From: Micromonospora sp. Llam0
GTDB lineage: Bacteria; Actinomycetota; Actinomycetes; Mycobacteriales; Micromonosporaceae
DNA length: 64,000 nucleotides
Direction: 5' to 3'
NCBI RefSeq assembly: GCF_003751085.1
Contig: NZ_RJJY01000001.1
Location: forward strand, 5,952,001-6,016,000
The notes under the pieces were generated by a model. It was not told the DNA's origin. It saw nothing but the letters and a program-made list of their open reading frames with translations, and searched no databases. Of the stretch, positions 44,641-53,724 are shown one piece after another (positions within the stretch are counted from its first letter, which is position 1; each line of letters starts with the position of its first letter). The translations under genes were made by a program, and so were the position numbers.

Positions 44641-45126
44641 TCAGGACCGTTCGCCCGGATCGCCCTTGGTCGTCGGAATGACCAACGCGTCAGGCTCGGG
44701 GACGTACTCCCTGGGCCGGCTGAGCGGTTCCACCGCAGGTTCCTGGAATGCCAGTCCGAGGCCGGCCATCAACGCGCCGACCGCACTGATGCCCTCGACC
44801 GCAGCTTCGACCGAGAAATACTCCCTCCTGGTCGGCCGGTAGCCGATCAACTCCCCCACCCGGGATACGGCCGGCGGTCTGCCGTACGCGGCCTCCTCGT
44901 TGTCCCACAGGTAGACCGCACCCCAGAGCTCGCCCTCCGGACCGGTCGACGAGATCCAGAGCTTCTGCCTCAGCCCGACGATCTGCGAATACGCATCGAC
45001 AGCGTAGTCACGAAGGTAACCCCGCAACGAGGTGATCGTCTGTTCCGACTGGGAGAGATTCCAGAGGATGATGGAGCAGTACAGGCGCTTCGCCACCACG
45101 GCGTCCTCCTCATAAACTGTGGCCAC
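44641..45126 (-). CDS. nosA: NosA-like terminal amide-forming protein
   Basis: 161 residues with an alpha+beta dimeric-barrel look (SIILWNLSQSEQTITSLRGY, KLWISSTGPEGELWGAVYLW, EELIGYRP-like region). NosA of nosiheptide is of similar size and dealkylates the terminal dehydroalanine to leave a C-terminal amide. The cluster context and the presence of a C-terminal Ser12-Ser13 in the core support the same role. The gene is convergent with the nosO-like gene and divergent from the next P450. A start inside the first 13 residues is possible. Confidence 0.65.
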   Translation of the reverse strand: MATVYEEDAVVAKRLYCSIILWNLSQSEQTITSLRGYLRDYAVDAYSQIVGLRQKLWISSTGPEGELWGAVYLWDNEEAAYGRPPAVSRVGELIGYRPTRREYFSVEAAVEGISAVGALMAGLGLAFQEPAVEPLSRPREYVPEPDALVIPTTKGDPGERS

Positions 45127-45400
45127 CGATAATCCTAGAAGATGAACGGGCGAACGGACAGTTCCGGGAGGTGACCCGAAGGTCCCGACACAGCCTCACT
45201 TCGGATGGTGCGGGCGATCGCCTAAAGGTTCGGTCTAATCTCGCTACAGCGGTGTTCTATTCGACTTGACCAGAAGCAAGACACCTTGCGAAGCACGGAT
45301 GTCCACGCTATCTTTTGAGCCACCGGTGGGCAGCCCATCCACTCGTCCGTCGCGCGGATTTCATGACCAGAGGATCCACCCTCCTGTCAGCGGAGTTGAG

Positions 45401-46690
45401 ATGAACACCGAAACGGACAAGACCTCAGCAGACGGCGGCACCTCGGTATCCACCGGTTCGGGTTCACCGGCAGATCCGCCGACGTATCCGTTCGCCGCCG
45501 AATGCCCCTTCCGACTCCCGCCGGAGCTGGGCCGGCTGCGCCGCGAAGCCCCAGTCGCTCAGGTTCGGCTTCCCACCGGCACACCCGCGTACCTGGTCAG
45601 CAGCTACCAGCACGTTAGGCAGGTGCTGACCGACGAGCGGTTCAGCCGGCGGCCGGTGCGTGCCCGGGCCGTCTCCGGCCAGGCCGGTGGGTCACCCGAC
45701 GGCCGGACCCGGCCCGCCACACCCGCCTTCGACTTCGGGCTGTCGATAGCCGATCCGGCGGACCACGCCCGCTGGCGCCGACACGTCAACCAGGTGTTCA
45801 ACGTCCGCCAGGCCGAAGCCATGCGACCCCAGGTCGCACAGCTCGTCGAGGAGTTGCTCGACGAGCTGGCCAGTACCCCACCGCCAGTGGACCTGATGGC
45901 GCACTTCGCCTTCCAGCTGCCGCTGCGGGTGTTGTACGCACTGTTCGAGGTGCCCGACAACATCCGTCCCGCCTTCGGTGAGTGGGCGGTCTCTCTGCTG
46001 GATAGCGGCGCGTCGATGGCGACTTTCGGCGCCGTGATGTCCCGCCTGCACCGCGCCGCCGTCGAGCTGCTCGACGTCCGACGCGCCCAGCCCGGTGACG
46101 GTCCACTGTCCCAGCTGATCCGACAGCCGGGTGAGCTCTCCGACGACGATCTGGTCTCCACGGTGCTCCTGCTGGCGATCGCCGGTTACGAGACCGTGGC
46201 GACCCAGCTCGGCAACGGGTTGCTGGCACTGTTCCAGCACTCCACCGAGCTGACCCGGTTGCGGTCGGGCGAGGTGGCTCTCGACGCTGCCGTCGAGGAG
46301 ATCCTCCGGTACGCCCAAGCCAGCACCGGATTCTCCGGCATGATGTACGCCACCTGCGACGTCACCGTCGCTGACGTCGTGATCCCGGCCGGCGCGGCGG
46401 TGCTGGTGTCGATCGACTCGGCAGGCCGCGACGAGATGCGGCTGTCAGCTCCCGAGTCGTTCGGCCTCTCCCGCGGATCGACCAACAGCCACCTCGTATT
46501 CGGCGCTGGTGCCCACTTCTGCCTGGGCGCGCCGCTGGCCCGGGTCCAGCTACAGGAGTCCATCGGCCGGTTGTTCGGCCGGTTCCCCGACCTCGCGCTG
46601 GTCACTCCGGTCGCGGACGTGGCCATTGTCAGTAACCGGTTCAGCCGGAGGCCGGCCCGACTCGAGGTGCGGCTGCGACCTCGCGACTAA
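45401..46690 (+). CDS. Canonical cytochrome P450 (NosB/NosC-like)
   Basis: An ATG at 45401 preceded by GGAG gives 429 residues. Motifs: I-helix LAIAGYETVATQLGN, ExxR in VEEILRYAQAS, heme loop FGAGAHFCLGAPLARVQLQE. Its N-terminal 30 residues are Ser/Thr/Gly-rich. It is related to the P450 at 28079-29317 and separated from the operon P450s by the whole cluster. Expected to hydroxylate the peptide at Glu6 or the pyridine, or the indole nitrogen. Confidence 0.88.
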   Translation: MNTETDKTSADGGTSVSTGSGSPADPPTYPFAAECPFRLPPELGRLRREAPVAQVRLPTGTPAYLVSSYQHVRQVLTDERFSRRPVRARAVSGQAGGSPDGRTRPATPAFDFGLSIADPADHARWRRHVNQVFNVRQAEAMRPQVAQLVEELLDELASTPPPVDLMAHFAFQLPLRVLYALFEVPDNIRPAFGEWAVSLLDSGASMATFGAVMSRLHRAAVELLDVRRAQPGDGPLSQLIRQPGELSDDDLVSTVLLLAIAGYETVATQLGNGLLALFQHSTELTRLRSGEVALDAAVEEILRYAQASTGFSGMMYATCDVTVADVVIPAGAAVLVSIDSAGRDEMRLSAPESFGLSRGSTNSHLVFGAGAHFCLGAPLARVQLQESIGRLFGRFPDLALVTPVADVAIVSNRFSRRPARLEVRLRPRD

Positions 46691-46703
46691 CCCGGACGGG
46701 CGC

Positions 46704-47540
46704 TCAGATCTCCTTACGCCAGTACACGCCGCACTGGTCGATGGTGGTCAGATCCGGCTCCGGCGTACCGGAGGCCTTCAGATAGTCGTGTACGGCCTGC
46801 CGACACTCGTCCAGGAAGTGATAGTCATCCACGACGACGTACCCGCCGGGCGAGACCCGGGGATACAGGTGTTCCAGGGTCAGGTAGGTGGAGTCGTAGA
46901 GATCGTTGTCCACCCGCAGGATCGCCAGTTGCTGCACCGCTGCCGTTGGCAGCGTGTCGGCGAGCCATCCGGGTAGCAGGTTGACCTGCTCGTCGAGCAG
47001 GTCGTACCGGCGGAAGTTCTCCCGTACGTCGTCGGCCGAACCGCCCCGGAGGAACAGCGCCTTCATCGCCTCGGCGGCCTGCCGGCGCCCCTCGTCGGCC
47101 TCGCCGGCCAGCTCCGGGTACACGTCCCGCAGTTGGTACCGGACTTCGGCGGGAGGCTCCGGGAATCCCTGGAACGAGTCTGCCAGCCACACCCGGCGGT
47201 CCGTGACCCCGTACGCCTTGAGCACGCCACGCACGAAGATCATGGCACCGCCGCGGCCGACGCCGGCCTCCAGGAAATCCCCGGGTACGCCATCGCGCAG
47301 CACTCGCTCGGTGAGCTCGCGCAGATTGTCGAGCCGGGCGAAGCCCACCATCGTGTGCGCCTGGCTCGGGCAGTCGAGCCCTTCGACGCGGGCCTCGAGC
47401 CCGAACGGTACCTGCGGCGCCCACGGCGGAGAGATCGGCGGGTCCTGGTAGATCACGTTCGTCACGCAACGCTTGAGTAGGTCCAGGTAGAGCTGGACTG
47501 GGCTGTGGTGGCCCGTCCCAGGTGGCGGGAGGTCTGTCAC
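46704..47540 (-). CDS. TylF/MycF-family sugar O-methyltransferase
   Basis: A GTG at 47540 gives 278 residues. The SAM-binding motif is DFLEAGVGRGGAMIFVRG, and WLADSFQGFPEP and YVVVDDYHFLDEC (metal-binding acids) are typical of macrocin O-methyltransferases, which methylate sugar hydroxyls on glycosylated antibiotics with Mg2+. Its neighbours are a sugar epimerase/dehydratase and a glycosyltransferase, so it most likely methylates the sugar of the thiopeptide. Confidence 0.85.
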   Translation of the reverse strand: MTDLPPPGTGHHSPVQLYLDLLKRCVTNVIYQDPPISPPWAPQVPFGLEARVEGLDCPSQAHTMVGFARLDNLRELTERVLRDGVPGDFLEAGVGRGGAMIFVRGVLKAYGVTDRRVWLADSFQGFPEPPAEVRYQLRDVYPELAGEADEGRRQAAEAMKALFLRGGSADDVRENFRRYDLLDEQVNLLPGWLADTLPTAAVQQLAILRVDNDLYDSTYLTLEHLYPRVSPGGYVVVDDYHFLDECRQAVHDYLKASGTPEPDLTTIDQCGVYWRKEI

Positions 47541-47576
47541 GGTCGTTGATCCTCTCTCGGCGTGTGGGCGGGCCGG

Positions 47577-48524
47577 TCAGCCGGCGCGGCGTAGACCGTT
47601 CGGCGCGGTCCAGTGCTCGCCCTCGGTCTTGATGAACCAGTCGACTGTTTCGGCCAGGCCGTCGGACAGCTCCCGCAGGGTGCCGGGATCGATGCCGATC
47701 CTGCGCAGCGTCTGCGCGTCCGCCCTGACCGGCACCTGCGGATCCTCACCCGGTCGCATCGGCAGATCGACGATGGGGACCCGGCTGAAGCCCTGTTCGG
47801 CGGCCAGGTCGATCGCGATCTCGGCCAACTGACGGATGGTGGCCGACCGGACGGGGCCCACTTCGACCACGTCAACGATCCGTCCTGCCGCCACCGTCTC
47901 CAGGGCGGAGACCAGGGCTCGGGCGACGTCGCCGACCCACACCATGTCCGACACCTGGTGCCCACCGCCGTACAACTCGACAGGCATGCCGGACAGCGCC
48001 CGGCACACGACGGCCGGGGTGATCTTCCGGACCTTGCTCGACCCGAACGGCGCGGCCGCGAGCTGGCGCGGCCCGTACGCGTTGACGACCCGTACGCTGC
48101 TGACCCGGGTCGCGCGTTCGACGCTGTACATCCGGACGAACCGCTCGATGGTCGTCTTGGTGATCGAGTACGAGTTGTTCATGGTGTGGTTGCCCACACA
48201 GATGTAGACGCCGGGCAGGTCGTACTGGGTGATCGCATCGAGGAAGTTCAGGCCACCGAAGATGTTGATCTCGGCAGCAGGGCGTGGATTGCCGATCGTC
48301 TCCTGCGTACCGAGAACAGCGGCCAGGTGGATGACGGCGTCGCAGTGGGCGGCCAACTCGAACATCGCGGTGGCGTCCCGGACGTCACCGAGCATCACCT
48401 CCCATGGCGGTGCCGACGCTCGGCGTTGGCGGTCGAATGCCACCGGTTCGTGGCCCCGCTGTGCCAGCTCCTCGCAGACGTAGGTGCCGATGAATCCGCA
48501 AGCTCCGGTCACTCCGACCTTCAT
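47577..48524 (-). CDS. NAD-dependent epimerase/dehydratase (extended SDR)
   Basis: 315 residues of the extended short-chain dehydrogenase family. It has the nucleotide-binding GACGFIG (7-13), DVRDATA, HLAAVLG, and the catalytic pair in NNSYSITKTT (Tyr-x3-Lys). Extended SDRs of this type epimerise, reduce or dehydrate NDP-sugars. No NDP-glucose synthase or 4,6-dehydratase is in the window, so its substrate must be made elsewhere in the genome. Confidence 0.83.
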   Translation of the reverse strand: MKVGVTGACGFIGTYVCEELAQRGHEPVAFDRQRRASAPPWEVMLGDVRDATAMFELAAHCDAVIHLAAVLGTQETIGNPRPAAEINIFGGLNFLDAITQYDLPGVYICVGNHTMNNSYSITKTTIERFVRMYSVERATRVSSVRVVNAYGPRQLAAAPFGSSKVRKITPAVVCRALSGMPVELYGGGHQVSDMVWVGDVARALVSALETVAAGRIVDVVEVGPVRSATIRQLAEIAIDLAAEQGFSRVPIVDLPMRPGEDPQVPVRADAQTLRRIGIDPGTLRELSDGLAETVDWFIKTEGEHWTAPNGLRRAG

Positions 48525-48572
48525 GGCGGTCCTTTCAAAGTCCGGCTGATACTCACAACCGATCGGGTCAAG

Positions 48573-49775
48573 TCACCGGGCCGCAGCCGCGACATGCGAT
48601 TGCAGGTCGGCGGCCAGACGGTCCAGCGGGGGCAGAGCCCGCATCTGGCGGCGCAGGTGCACGGCGCGGGTCCGGTAGCCGGGATCGCGTAGGACAGTGG
48701 TCACCGCCGCGCGCAGCGCCGCCGGGGTGACGGTGTCGGCGTTCAACTCCAAGGCCAGCCCGAGCCGGGAAAGGCGAGCGGCGGTGGCGGGGTGGTCGCC
48801 GAACAGGGGCAGGGTCACCATCGGAACCCCGGAGCCGATAGCCTCCCGGACGCCGTTGAATCCACCGTGGGTTATGAAGAGATCACAGAAGGGCAGCAGT
48901 TCCTGCTGCGGAACGAACGACTCCAGCCGTACGTTGGTCGCCCGCGCTCCGCCCCATCCGTCTGGATCCTGATCCGATCCGATCGCCACCACAGCCCGCA
49001 CTGGAAGCTGCCCCAGTGCCTCGACGGCGGCATTGAGCAAGTCGACGGCCCGAGGGTCGAAGCGTGGCGCGTTCATCCCCAGGCTCATCAGCACGAGGGG
49101 CCCCTCGCCGTCAGGCAGGGAGACGTCGACGGCCCCCGCCGGGTTCTTCTGCTCGTCCGCTGCGGACGGGCGGTAGTAGGAAGCGCCGGACCAGCGCAAC
49201 TCGGCCGGGTAGAACGCGGCTGGGATTAGCCCCACCCGGAACGGTCGTACCGGGTGCCAGGGATCGTCGGTCGCCGGCAGATCGACCTCGGCACGCAGAC
49301 GATTGAGTTCGTCGTGGGCGCCGGGCCGGGCGCACGGCGACAGCGGAGCTATATCCACTGTGACGTACGGGACCTTCAGAGACTCAGCTGCCAGGTAACC
49401 GCCCAGTTCGGTGCACTCCCGTAGGACGCAGGTGGGTCGCCACTGCCCGAGCAGCTCGATGATCTCGGTCGCCTGTCGACCGGTGTACGGAGTGATGAAG
49501 GGATGGGCGGGCATCCGCGACGTCCTCCCTCCGGCCGGGCGCGGGACCGCTGGCGCCGGAGCCTGCCCGGCGGCTGCCCGGGCGCTGAGCAGTTCGTCTA
49601 TCGTCCGCATGCTCGGCACGGTCAGCGCGTGGAATCCCGCCGCTTCGATCAGTTCGCTGACCCCGGGTCCCGACACGACGGCCACCTCGTAACCTGCGCG
49701 CCGGGCGACGCGGGCTGCGGACAGGGCACCGACCAGGTGGCTCGGATTCGGGTGAGTGGTGACAGCCACGCGCAT
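48573..49775 (-). CDS. GT1-family glycosyltransferase of the thiopeptide cluster
   Basis: An ATG at 49775 gives 400 residues. The C-terminal donor signature THGGFNGVREAIGSGVPM with PLFGDHPATA matches antibiotic glycosyltransferases of the GT1/EryCIII-like class; the N-terminal half begins MRVAVTTHPNPSHLVGAL. It lies three bases from the methyltransferase stop upstream and in the same operon as the epimerase and TylF-like genes. It should attach a deoxy- or methylated hexose to the thiopeptide scaffold. Confidence 0.87.
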   Translation of the reverse strand: MRVAVTTHPNPSHLVGALSAARVARRAGYEVAVVSGPGVSELIEAAGFHALTVPSMRTIDELLSARAAAGQAPAPAVPRPAGGRTSRMPAHPFITPYTGRQATEIIELLGQWRPTCVLRECTELGGYLAAESLKVPYVTVDIAPLSPCARPGAHDELNRLRAEVDLPATDDPWHPVRPFRVGLIPAAFYPAELRWSGASYYRPSAADEQKNPAGAVDVSLPDGEGPLVLMSLGMNAPRFDPRAVDLLNAAVEALGQLPVRAVVAIGSDQDPDGWGGARATNVRLESFVPQQELLPFCDLFITHGGFNGVREAIGSGVPMVTLPLFGDHPATAARLSRLGLALELNADTVTPAALRAAVTTVLRDPGYRTRAVHLRRQMRALPPLDRLAADLQSHVAAAAR

Positions 49776-49776
49776 G

Positions 49777-50607
49777 TCAGAAGCCCACCATCTGGGGTGC
49801 GGACGCTCCCCCGTCGGCGGCGTAAAGCTTGGAGTAGACCGCACGCAGACCGGCGTTGTACCGCTGCCAGTCGCCCAGTGTCATGGTGACGCTGGCAGCG
49901 ACATACCGGCCGAGTCGGACGACGCTCCTGACCTCGATGCCCGCACGGTCGGCCACCGCGTCCGCCACCTCCCCGGCCGTCAGGCCAGCCGGGTCCCAGG
50001 TGGCGTAGAACTTGCCCTTGGTGAAGGCCAACGGAGTCAACTCGCCACTCAGGTACTGCTCCCAAAGCGCCATCGCCACGCCTGGAATATGGGCGCTCGA
50101 CCAGTCGTCGACCACTACGACCCCGCCGGAACCGAGTGCCCGGCGGGCGGTCTCCATGTCGGCGCGGGCGACCTCGTAGGTGTGCCCACCGTCGATGTGC
50201 ACGAGCCGGCACGAACCCGCAGCGACAACCTTGCCGAGCTCTTCGGACGGCCCGACATGCACGCGTGGCAACCGATCGTGAAACCGCAGGTAGTTCTTCT
50301 CGAAGTCCGCCTGGTGCAGGCCGGGGTAGAACGCCGCGTTCTCCTGGGCGTTCCCGTCGCTCACCATGGCACCGGAGTCGAAGATGTCGCAGACCGTGAG
50401 CGATTCACCCGCTGCGGGGAAGAACCCCAAAAGGATCGCGCTCTTTCCTTTGTAGGCACCGATCTCGACGATATCGCCACGGAACCCGTGGCCAGTCTGC
50501 AGATCATTGATGACGCCCATCAGGTAGGCGTCCGTGGGATAGAGCCATCCTTCCACGTCGTCCCGGCCGGGGTCGCAAACAAAGTCGAGATAGTCGGCCA
50601 GCCTCAT
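49777..50607 (-). CDS. Class I SAM-dependent methyltransferase
   Basis: 276 residues with DIVEIGAYKGKSAILLG (SAM motif I), CRLVHIDGGHTYEVA and VVVDDWSS (acidic metal or substrate site), features shared with sugar O-methyltransferases and cephalosporin hydroxylase-like methyltransferases. It is the first gene of the GT operon, with a good promoter about 110 bases upstream. It may methylate a second hydroxyl of the sugar or the peptide scaffold. Confidence 0.8.
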   Translation of the reverse strand: MRLADYLDFVCDPGRDDVEGWLYPTDAYLMGVINDLQTGHGFRGDIVEIGAYKGKSAILLGFFPAAGESLTVCDIFDSGAMVSDGNAQENAAFYPGLHQADFEKNYLRFHDRLPRVHVGPSEELGKVVAAGSCRLVHIDGGHTYEVARADMETARRALGSGGVVVVDDWSSAHIPGVAMALWEQYLSGELTPLAFTKGKFYATWDPAGLTAGEVADAVADRAGIEVRSVVRLGRYVAASVTMTLGDWQRYNAGLRAVYSKLYAADGGASAPQMVGF

Positions 50608-50716
50608 GTCAGCACTCGGTTCCTCTCACGACGGATTCCGGCAGCGCACCGGACGTCGTTCCAGCTCTCCCTTGCAGTCGACGGAGAAGCTGGTGGAACA
50701 GTTCGGTGTGCGGGCG

Positions 50717-50746
50717 AGCCTAGGATCACGCTCAGAACTATGTCAA
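50717..50746 (-). promoter_or_regulatory. Promoter of the glycosylation operon
   Basis: On the minus strand TTGACA (50741-50746), 18-base spacer, TAGGCT (50717-50722). Transcription would start near 50710 and read into the methyltransferase at 50607. This is the best consensus promoter in the window. Confidence 0.6.
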
Positions 50747-50890
50747 CCAGCGTCTATTTTTGTGGCCGTAGTAAAGCACGATTCAAGCGCCCCTTGAGCG
50801 AGACTGTGTCGAGCAGCGGATTCCAGCGTCGCGAGCAGCCCGCCTGCGCGATCTGGATCCAGTCGACACGGAGCAGGTCGGGAAAGATCG

Positions 50891-51667
50891 CTACATCTGG
50901 TCCCGGTGTCCGGCGGTCGTCGCCGTGGCTGCCGTCACCTGGACGGCGATCCCCTCGGCGCTGGACAACAACCGGCGTGTGGAAGGTGGCTGCGAGCCGG
51001 GGACGGGTGGTGCGAGGTTGCCGCCGGATCGGGCGGCACGCTCGCCGAGTGCGTCAAGGTCCTCGTCGACGGCGACGACGAGTTGCCATTGGGTGGCGAC
51101 CGCTCCGCCGCGAACCCGGATCAGGTCGGCGGAGTGCAGGGCCGCGCCGAGTGTCTCCTGGTAGAAGCGGCGGGTTTCGTCGGGTCGTGGGCAGCCGAGA
51201 ATCATCCGGTGTGGGGCGGTGATGACGCCTGCCGGATGTCGCCAGCCGTGGCTGCCCTTGCGGTGCCACAGCGATACGGGCGTACCGGAGGGGTCGATCA
51301 AGGTGGCGATACGCCCCTGGTCGGCGATGTCGAAGGGTGCGACGACGAGTTGGGCGCCTGCGGTGGTGGCCGCCGAGGTCCGGTGGTCGACATCGTCGAC
51401 GGCGAGGTAGTAGGCGACGTGCGGCGGGGTGCCGGGTGGGTAGATCGGGGCGGCCAGGTCGCTGACGGTGCCGATCCGGTGGGTGCCGACGGTAATCGTG
51501 GTGGCGCGGCGCCAGTCGTCGTCGTCCACCGCGAAGCGCCAGCCGAGCGTGGCGGAGAAGAACCGGGCGGTGTCGGCGACGTCGCGGGTCTTGATGTCCA
51601 TCCAGCAGAATTCACCGTCGGCGCCGAGGTGCGGCGGCGTACCGGCAGCGGGATTGCGCATGTTCAC
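50891..51667 (-). CDS. VOC-superfamily (glyoxalase-like) protein
   Basis: A GTG at 51667 overlapping the TetR stop gives 258 residues with two VOC modules: DGEFCWMDIKTRDVADTARFF at the N-terminus and a second one beginning GVITAPHRMILGCPRPDETRRFYQ (about 135-160). Such proteins bind or detoxify small molecules. Regulated with the TetR gene; no direct link to the thiopeptide beyond proximity. Confidence 0.75.
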   Translation of the reverse strand: MNMRNPAAGTPPHLGADGEFCWMDIKTRDVADTARFFSATLGWRFAVDDDDWRRATTITVGTHRIGTVSDLAAPIYPPGTPPHVAYYLAVDDVDHRTSAATTAGAQLVVAPFDIADQGRIATLIDPSGTPVSLWHRKGSHGWRHPAGVITAPHRMILGCPRPDETRRFYQETLGAALHSADLIRVRGGAVATQWQLVVAVDEDLDALGERAARSGGNLAPPVPGSQPPSTRRLLSSAEGIAVQVTAATATTAGHRDQM

Positions 51668-52332
51668 GACAGTTCCAGCGTCAGGCTGGCCGGGATGGCG
51701 TCGAACGCGTCCTCGACGAGGCGAGCGAGCATCGGGAGTCCGCCGTAGCCGATCTGATGTTCCTGGCCGGGTTCGCCGTTGCTGCGGCCGGCGACCCAGT
51801 TGCGGGCACCGCACCGCCAGGCGCTGAGGGCGAACTCGCCGAGCAGTCGCAGGCGTACGTCGTAGCGGCTGTCGGCATTCAGCCGGGTTTCGAGGATCTC
51901 GACGAGGCGTTGCTGCACTTTCATCGACGACAGGACGCTGTGGTCGCGCAGCACGGGCGTACCGGCCGCGAGCCGGCGGGTGGCCAGGAACCGGCGTTCC
52001 CAGTCGTCGGGCATTCCCACGATGGCCGCGACCAGGCTGGCGCGTAGGGCGGGTAGGGCGGGTCCGGGCTCGTCGTGGTCCTGGAAGTGGGCGATGTACG
52101 CCTGCCAGAGCTCGCCTTCGGCGGCCATCGCCACGTCTTCCTTGCTCGGGTAGTAGCGGAAGAACGTGCTGCGGGCCACTTCCACGTGGGCGGTGAGCTC
52201 CTCCAGGGTGACCCGATCGAAGCCGCGCTCGGTGAACAGTCGCAGCGCGACGTCGGCCAGCGCCCGCCGGGTGCGCTGTTTCTTGCGCTCGCGCAGCGGC
52301 AGGGCTTCCAGCCGGTCTGGATCGGCAGTCAC
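51664..52332 (-). CDS. TetR-family repressor
   Basis: A GTG at 52332 gives 222 residues: a TetR helix-turn-helix (about 18-65; ADVALRLFTERGFDRVTLEELTAHV, RSTFFRYYPSKEDV) and a helical ligand-binding domain. A TATGAT box lies six bases before the GTG, so the transcript could be leaderless. It is divergent from an MFS transporter and coupled to the VOC gene, the common arrangement for a drug-sensing efflux system. Confidence 0.85.
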   Translation of the reverse strand: MTADPDRLEALPLRERKKQRTRRALADVALRLFTERGFDRVTLEELTAHVEVARSTFFRYYPSKEDVAMAAEGELWQAYIAHFQDHDEPGPALPALRASLVAAIVGMPDDWERRFLATRRLAAGTPVLRDHSVLSSMKVQQRLVEILETRLNADSRYDVRLRLLGEFALSAWRCGARNWVAGRSNGEPGQEHQIGYGGLPMLARLVEDAFDAIPASLTLELS

Positions 52333-52422
52333 CAGAGGATCATAGCGGAGCAAGCCTGAGACGCATTTCACACTTGATGCCAAACAAAACTCGACCCAAT
52401 ATAAGACTCGATTTACTTTTCG

Positions 52423-53718
52423 ATGGCGCTGGGGGTCGCTGTGGTCGTGCCGGTCGATCCGCAGCCCCGACCCCAGTCCAGGCCGGGTCGACCCGTCCTC
52501 GCCGTGCTACTGCTGGCGTCCACTCTCGGCGTGATGGGTGGGGCGACGATCGCCCCGGTCATCGAGGTCGTCCGACAGGAATTGGCGGTCGGCGGCACCG
52601 AGGCCGGTCTGGTCCTCACCTCGCACAGCCTGGCTATCGCGCTGGTCAGTCCGCTCGCCGGGCGGGCGGCGGACCGGTTCGGCATCCGCGTACCGCTGGC
52701 GGGTGGGCTGCTGTTGTACGGCGTCGGCGGTGCGGCGGGGATGCTCACCGCCACCTTGCCGACGCTGCTCGCCACCCGGCTGGTCCTTGGCACCGGAGCC
52801 GCCGCCATCTTCACCTGCTCGGCGGTGGCGATGCTGGCGCTGTACCAGGGCCCCGACCGCGACCGCGTCATGGGCTGGCGCACGACCGCCGTCACCGTCG
52901 GTGGGTTCGCCTATCCCCTGGCGGCAGGGATGCTCGGACACGTGTCCTGGCAGGCGCCGTTCGCCATCTACCTCGTCGGCGTACCGCTCGGAGTGGCCGC
53001 CCTGCTCACCGTCCCGGCCGGCGCTGCGGCCTCGATCCGCCCGGCCCGAGGCACCACGTCGCCAACGTCCAACAGCCGCCGGGGCGCCGTGCGGTTGCTG
53101 CGAGACCGTCCGCTGCTGCTCGGACTCTGCGGGATCTGGGTCGCGACCGCCGGGCTGATGATGGTCCTCGCGGTCTTCCTGCCACGCCGGCTGGACCAGC
53201 TCGGCGTCCAGGACACGGTGCTCGTCGCGGTCTACTCGATGGTGGTCTCCGGTGCCACCGCCAGCCTGGCCGGCCTATCCTACGCGCGGCTCCGCGCCTG
53301 GCTGTCCTATCCGGCGCTGCTGCGCGGGGCGGTGCTGTGCTGGACGGGCGCATTCGTCGTCTTCGCCGTCGCGGACCATCCGCTGCCGCTGCTGCTCGTG
53401 CCGGCCCTCACCGGTCTCGGCAGCGGTCTCGGCAGCGGTCTCGCCATGCCGACCTTGACCGTTCTGATCGATCACGCCGCGCCGCCCGGGCAGCGCGGAA
53501 CGGCCACTTCGCTGCAGGGCAGCGCGCTGTTCGGCGGCCAGTTCTTCTCCCCGCTGGTATTCGGGCCGTTCATCGAGGCGACGTCTATCGCCGTCGGTGC
53601 GGCGACTGCAGCCGCCGGCACCGCGATCATGTTCGTCGCTCTGCTCCGGCTCGCCGACCCGGAAGGGTCGGCGGACCGGACGTCCACCGGTCAGGCCGGC
53701 GGCGCTCCGCCGGCCTGA
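52423..53718 (+). CDS. MFS efflux transporter controlled by TetR
   Basis: 431 residues with about 12-14 transmembrane helices, RAADRFGIRVPLAGG (the MFS loop 2-3 signature) and a Gly/Ser-rich helix repeat LTGLGSGLGSGLAMP. It is divergent from the TetR gene across a 90-base AT-rich region with two ACTCGA repeats. It may be a drug exporter and could serve the thiopeptide cluster, which lacks its own exporter, though the VOC/TetR unit intervenes. Confidence 0.8.
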   Translation: MALGVAVVVPVDPQPRPQSRPGRPVLAVLLLASTLGVMGGATIAPVIEVVRQELAVGGTEAGLVLTSHSLAIALVSPLAGRAADRFGIRVPLAGGLLLYGVGGAAGMLTATLPTLLATRLVLGTGAAAIFTCSAVAMLALYQGPDRDRVMGWRTTAVTVGGFAYPLAAGMLGHVSWQAPFAIYLVGVPLGVAALLTVPAGAAASIRPARGTTSPTSNSRRGAVRLLRDRPLLLGLCGIWVATAGLMMVLAVFLPRRLDQLGVQDTVLVAVYSMVVSGATASLAGLSYARLRAWLSYPALLRGAVLCWTGAFVVFAVADHPLPLLLVPALTGLGSGLGSGLAMPTLTVLIDHAAPPGQRGTATSLQGSALFGGQFFSPLVFGPFIEATSIAVGAATAAAGTAIMFVALLRLADPEGSADRTSTGQAGGAPPA

Positions 53719-53724
53719 CCGGTG

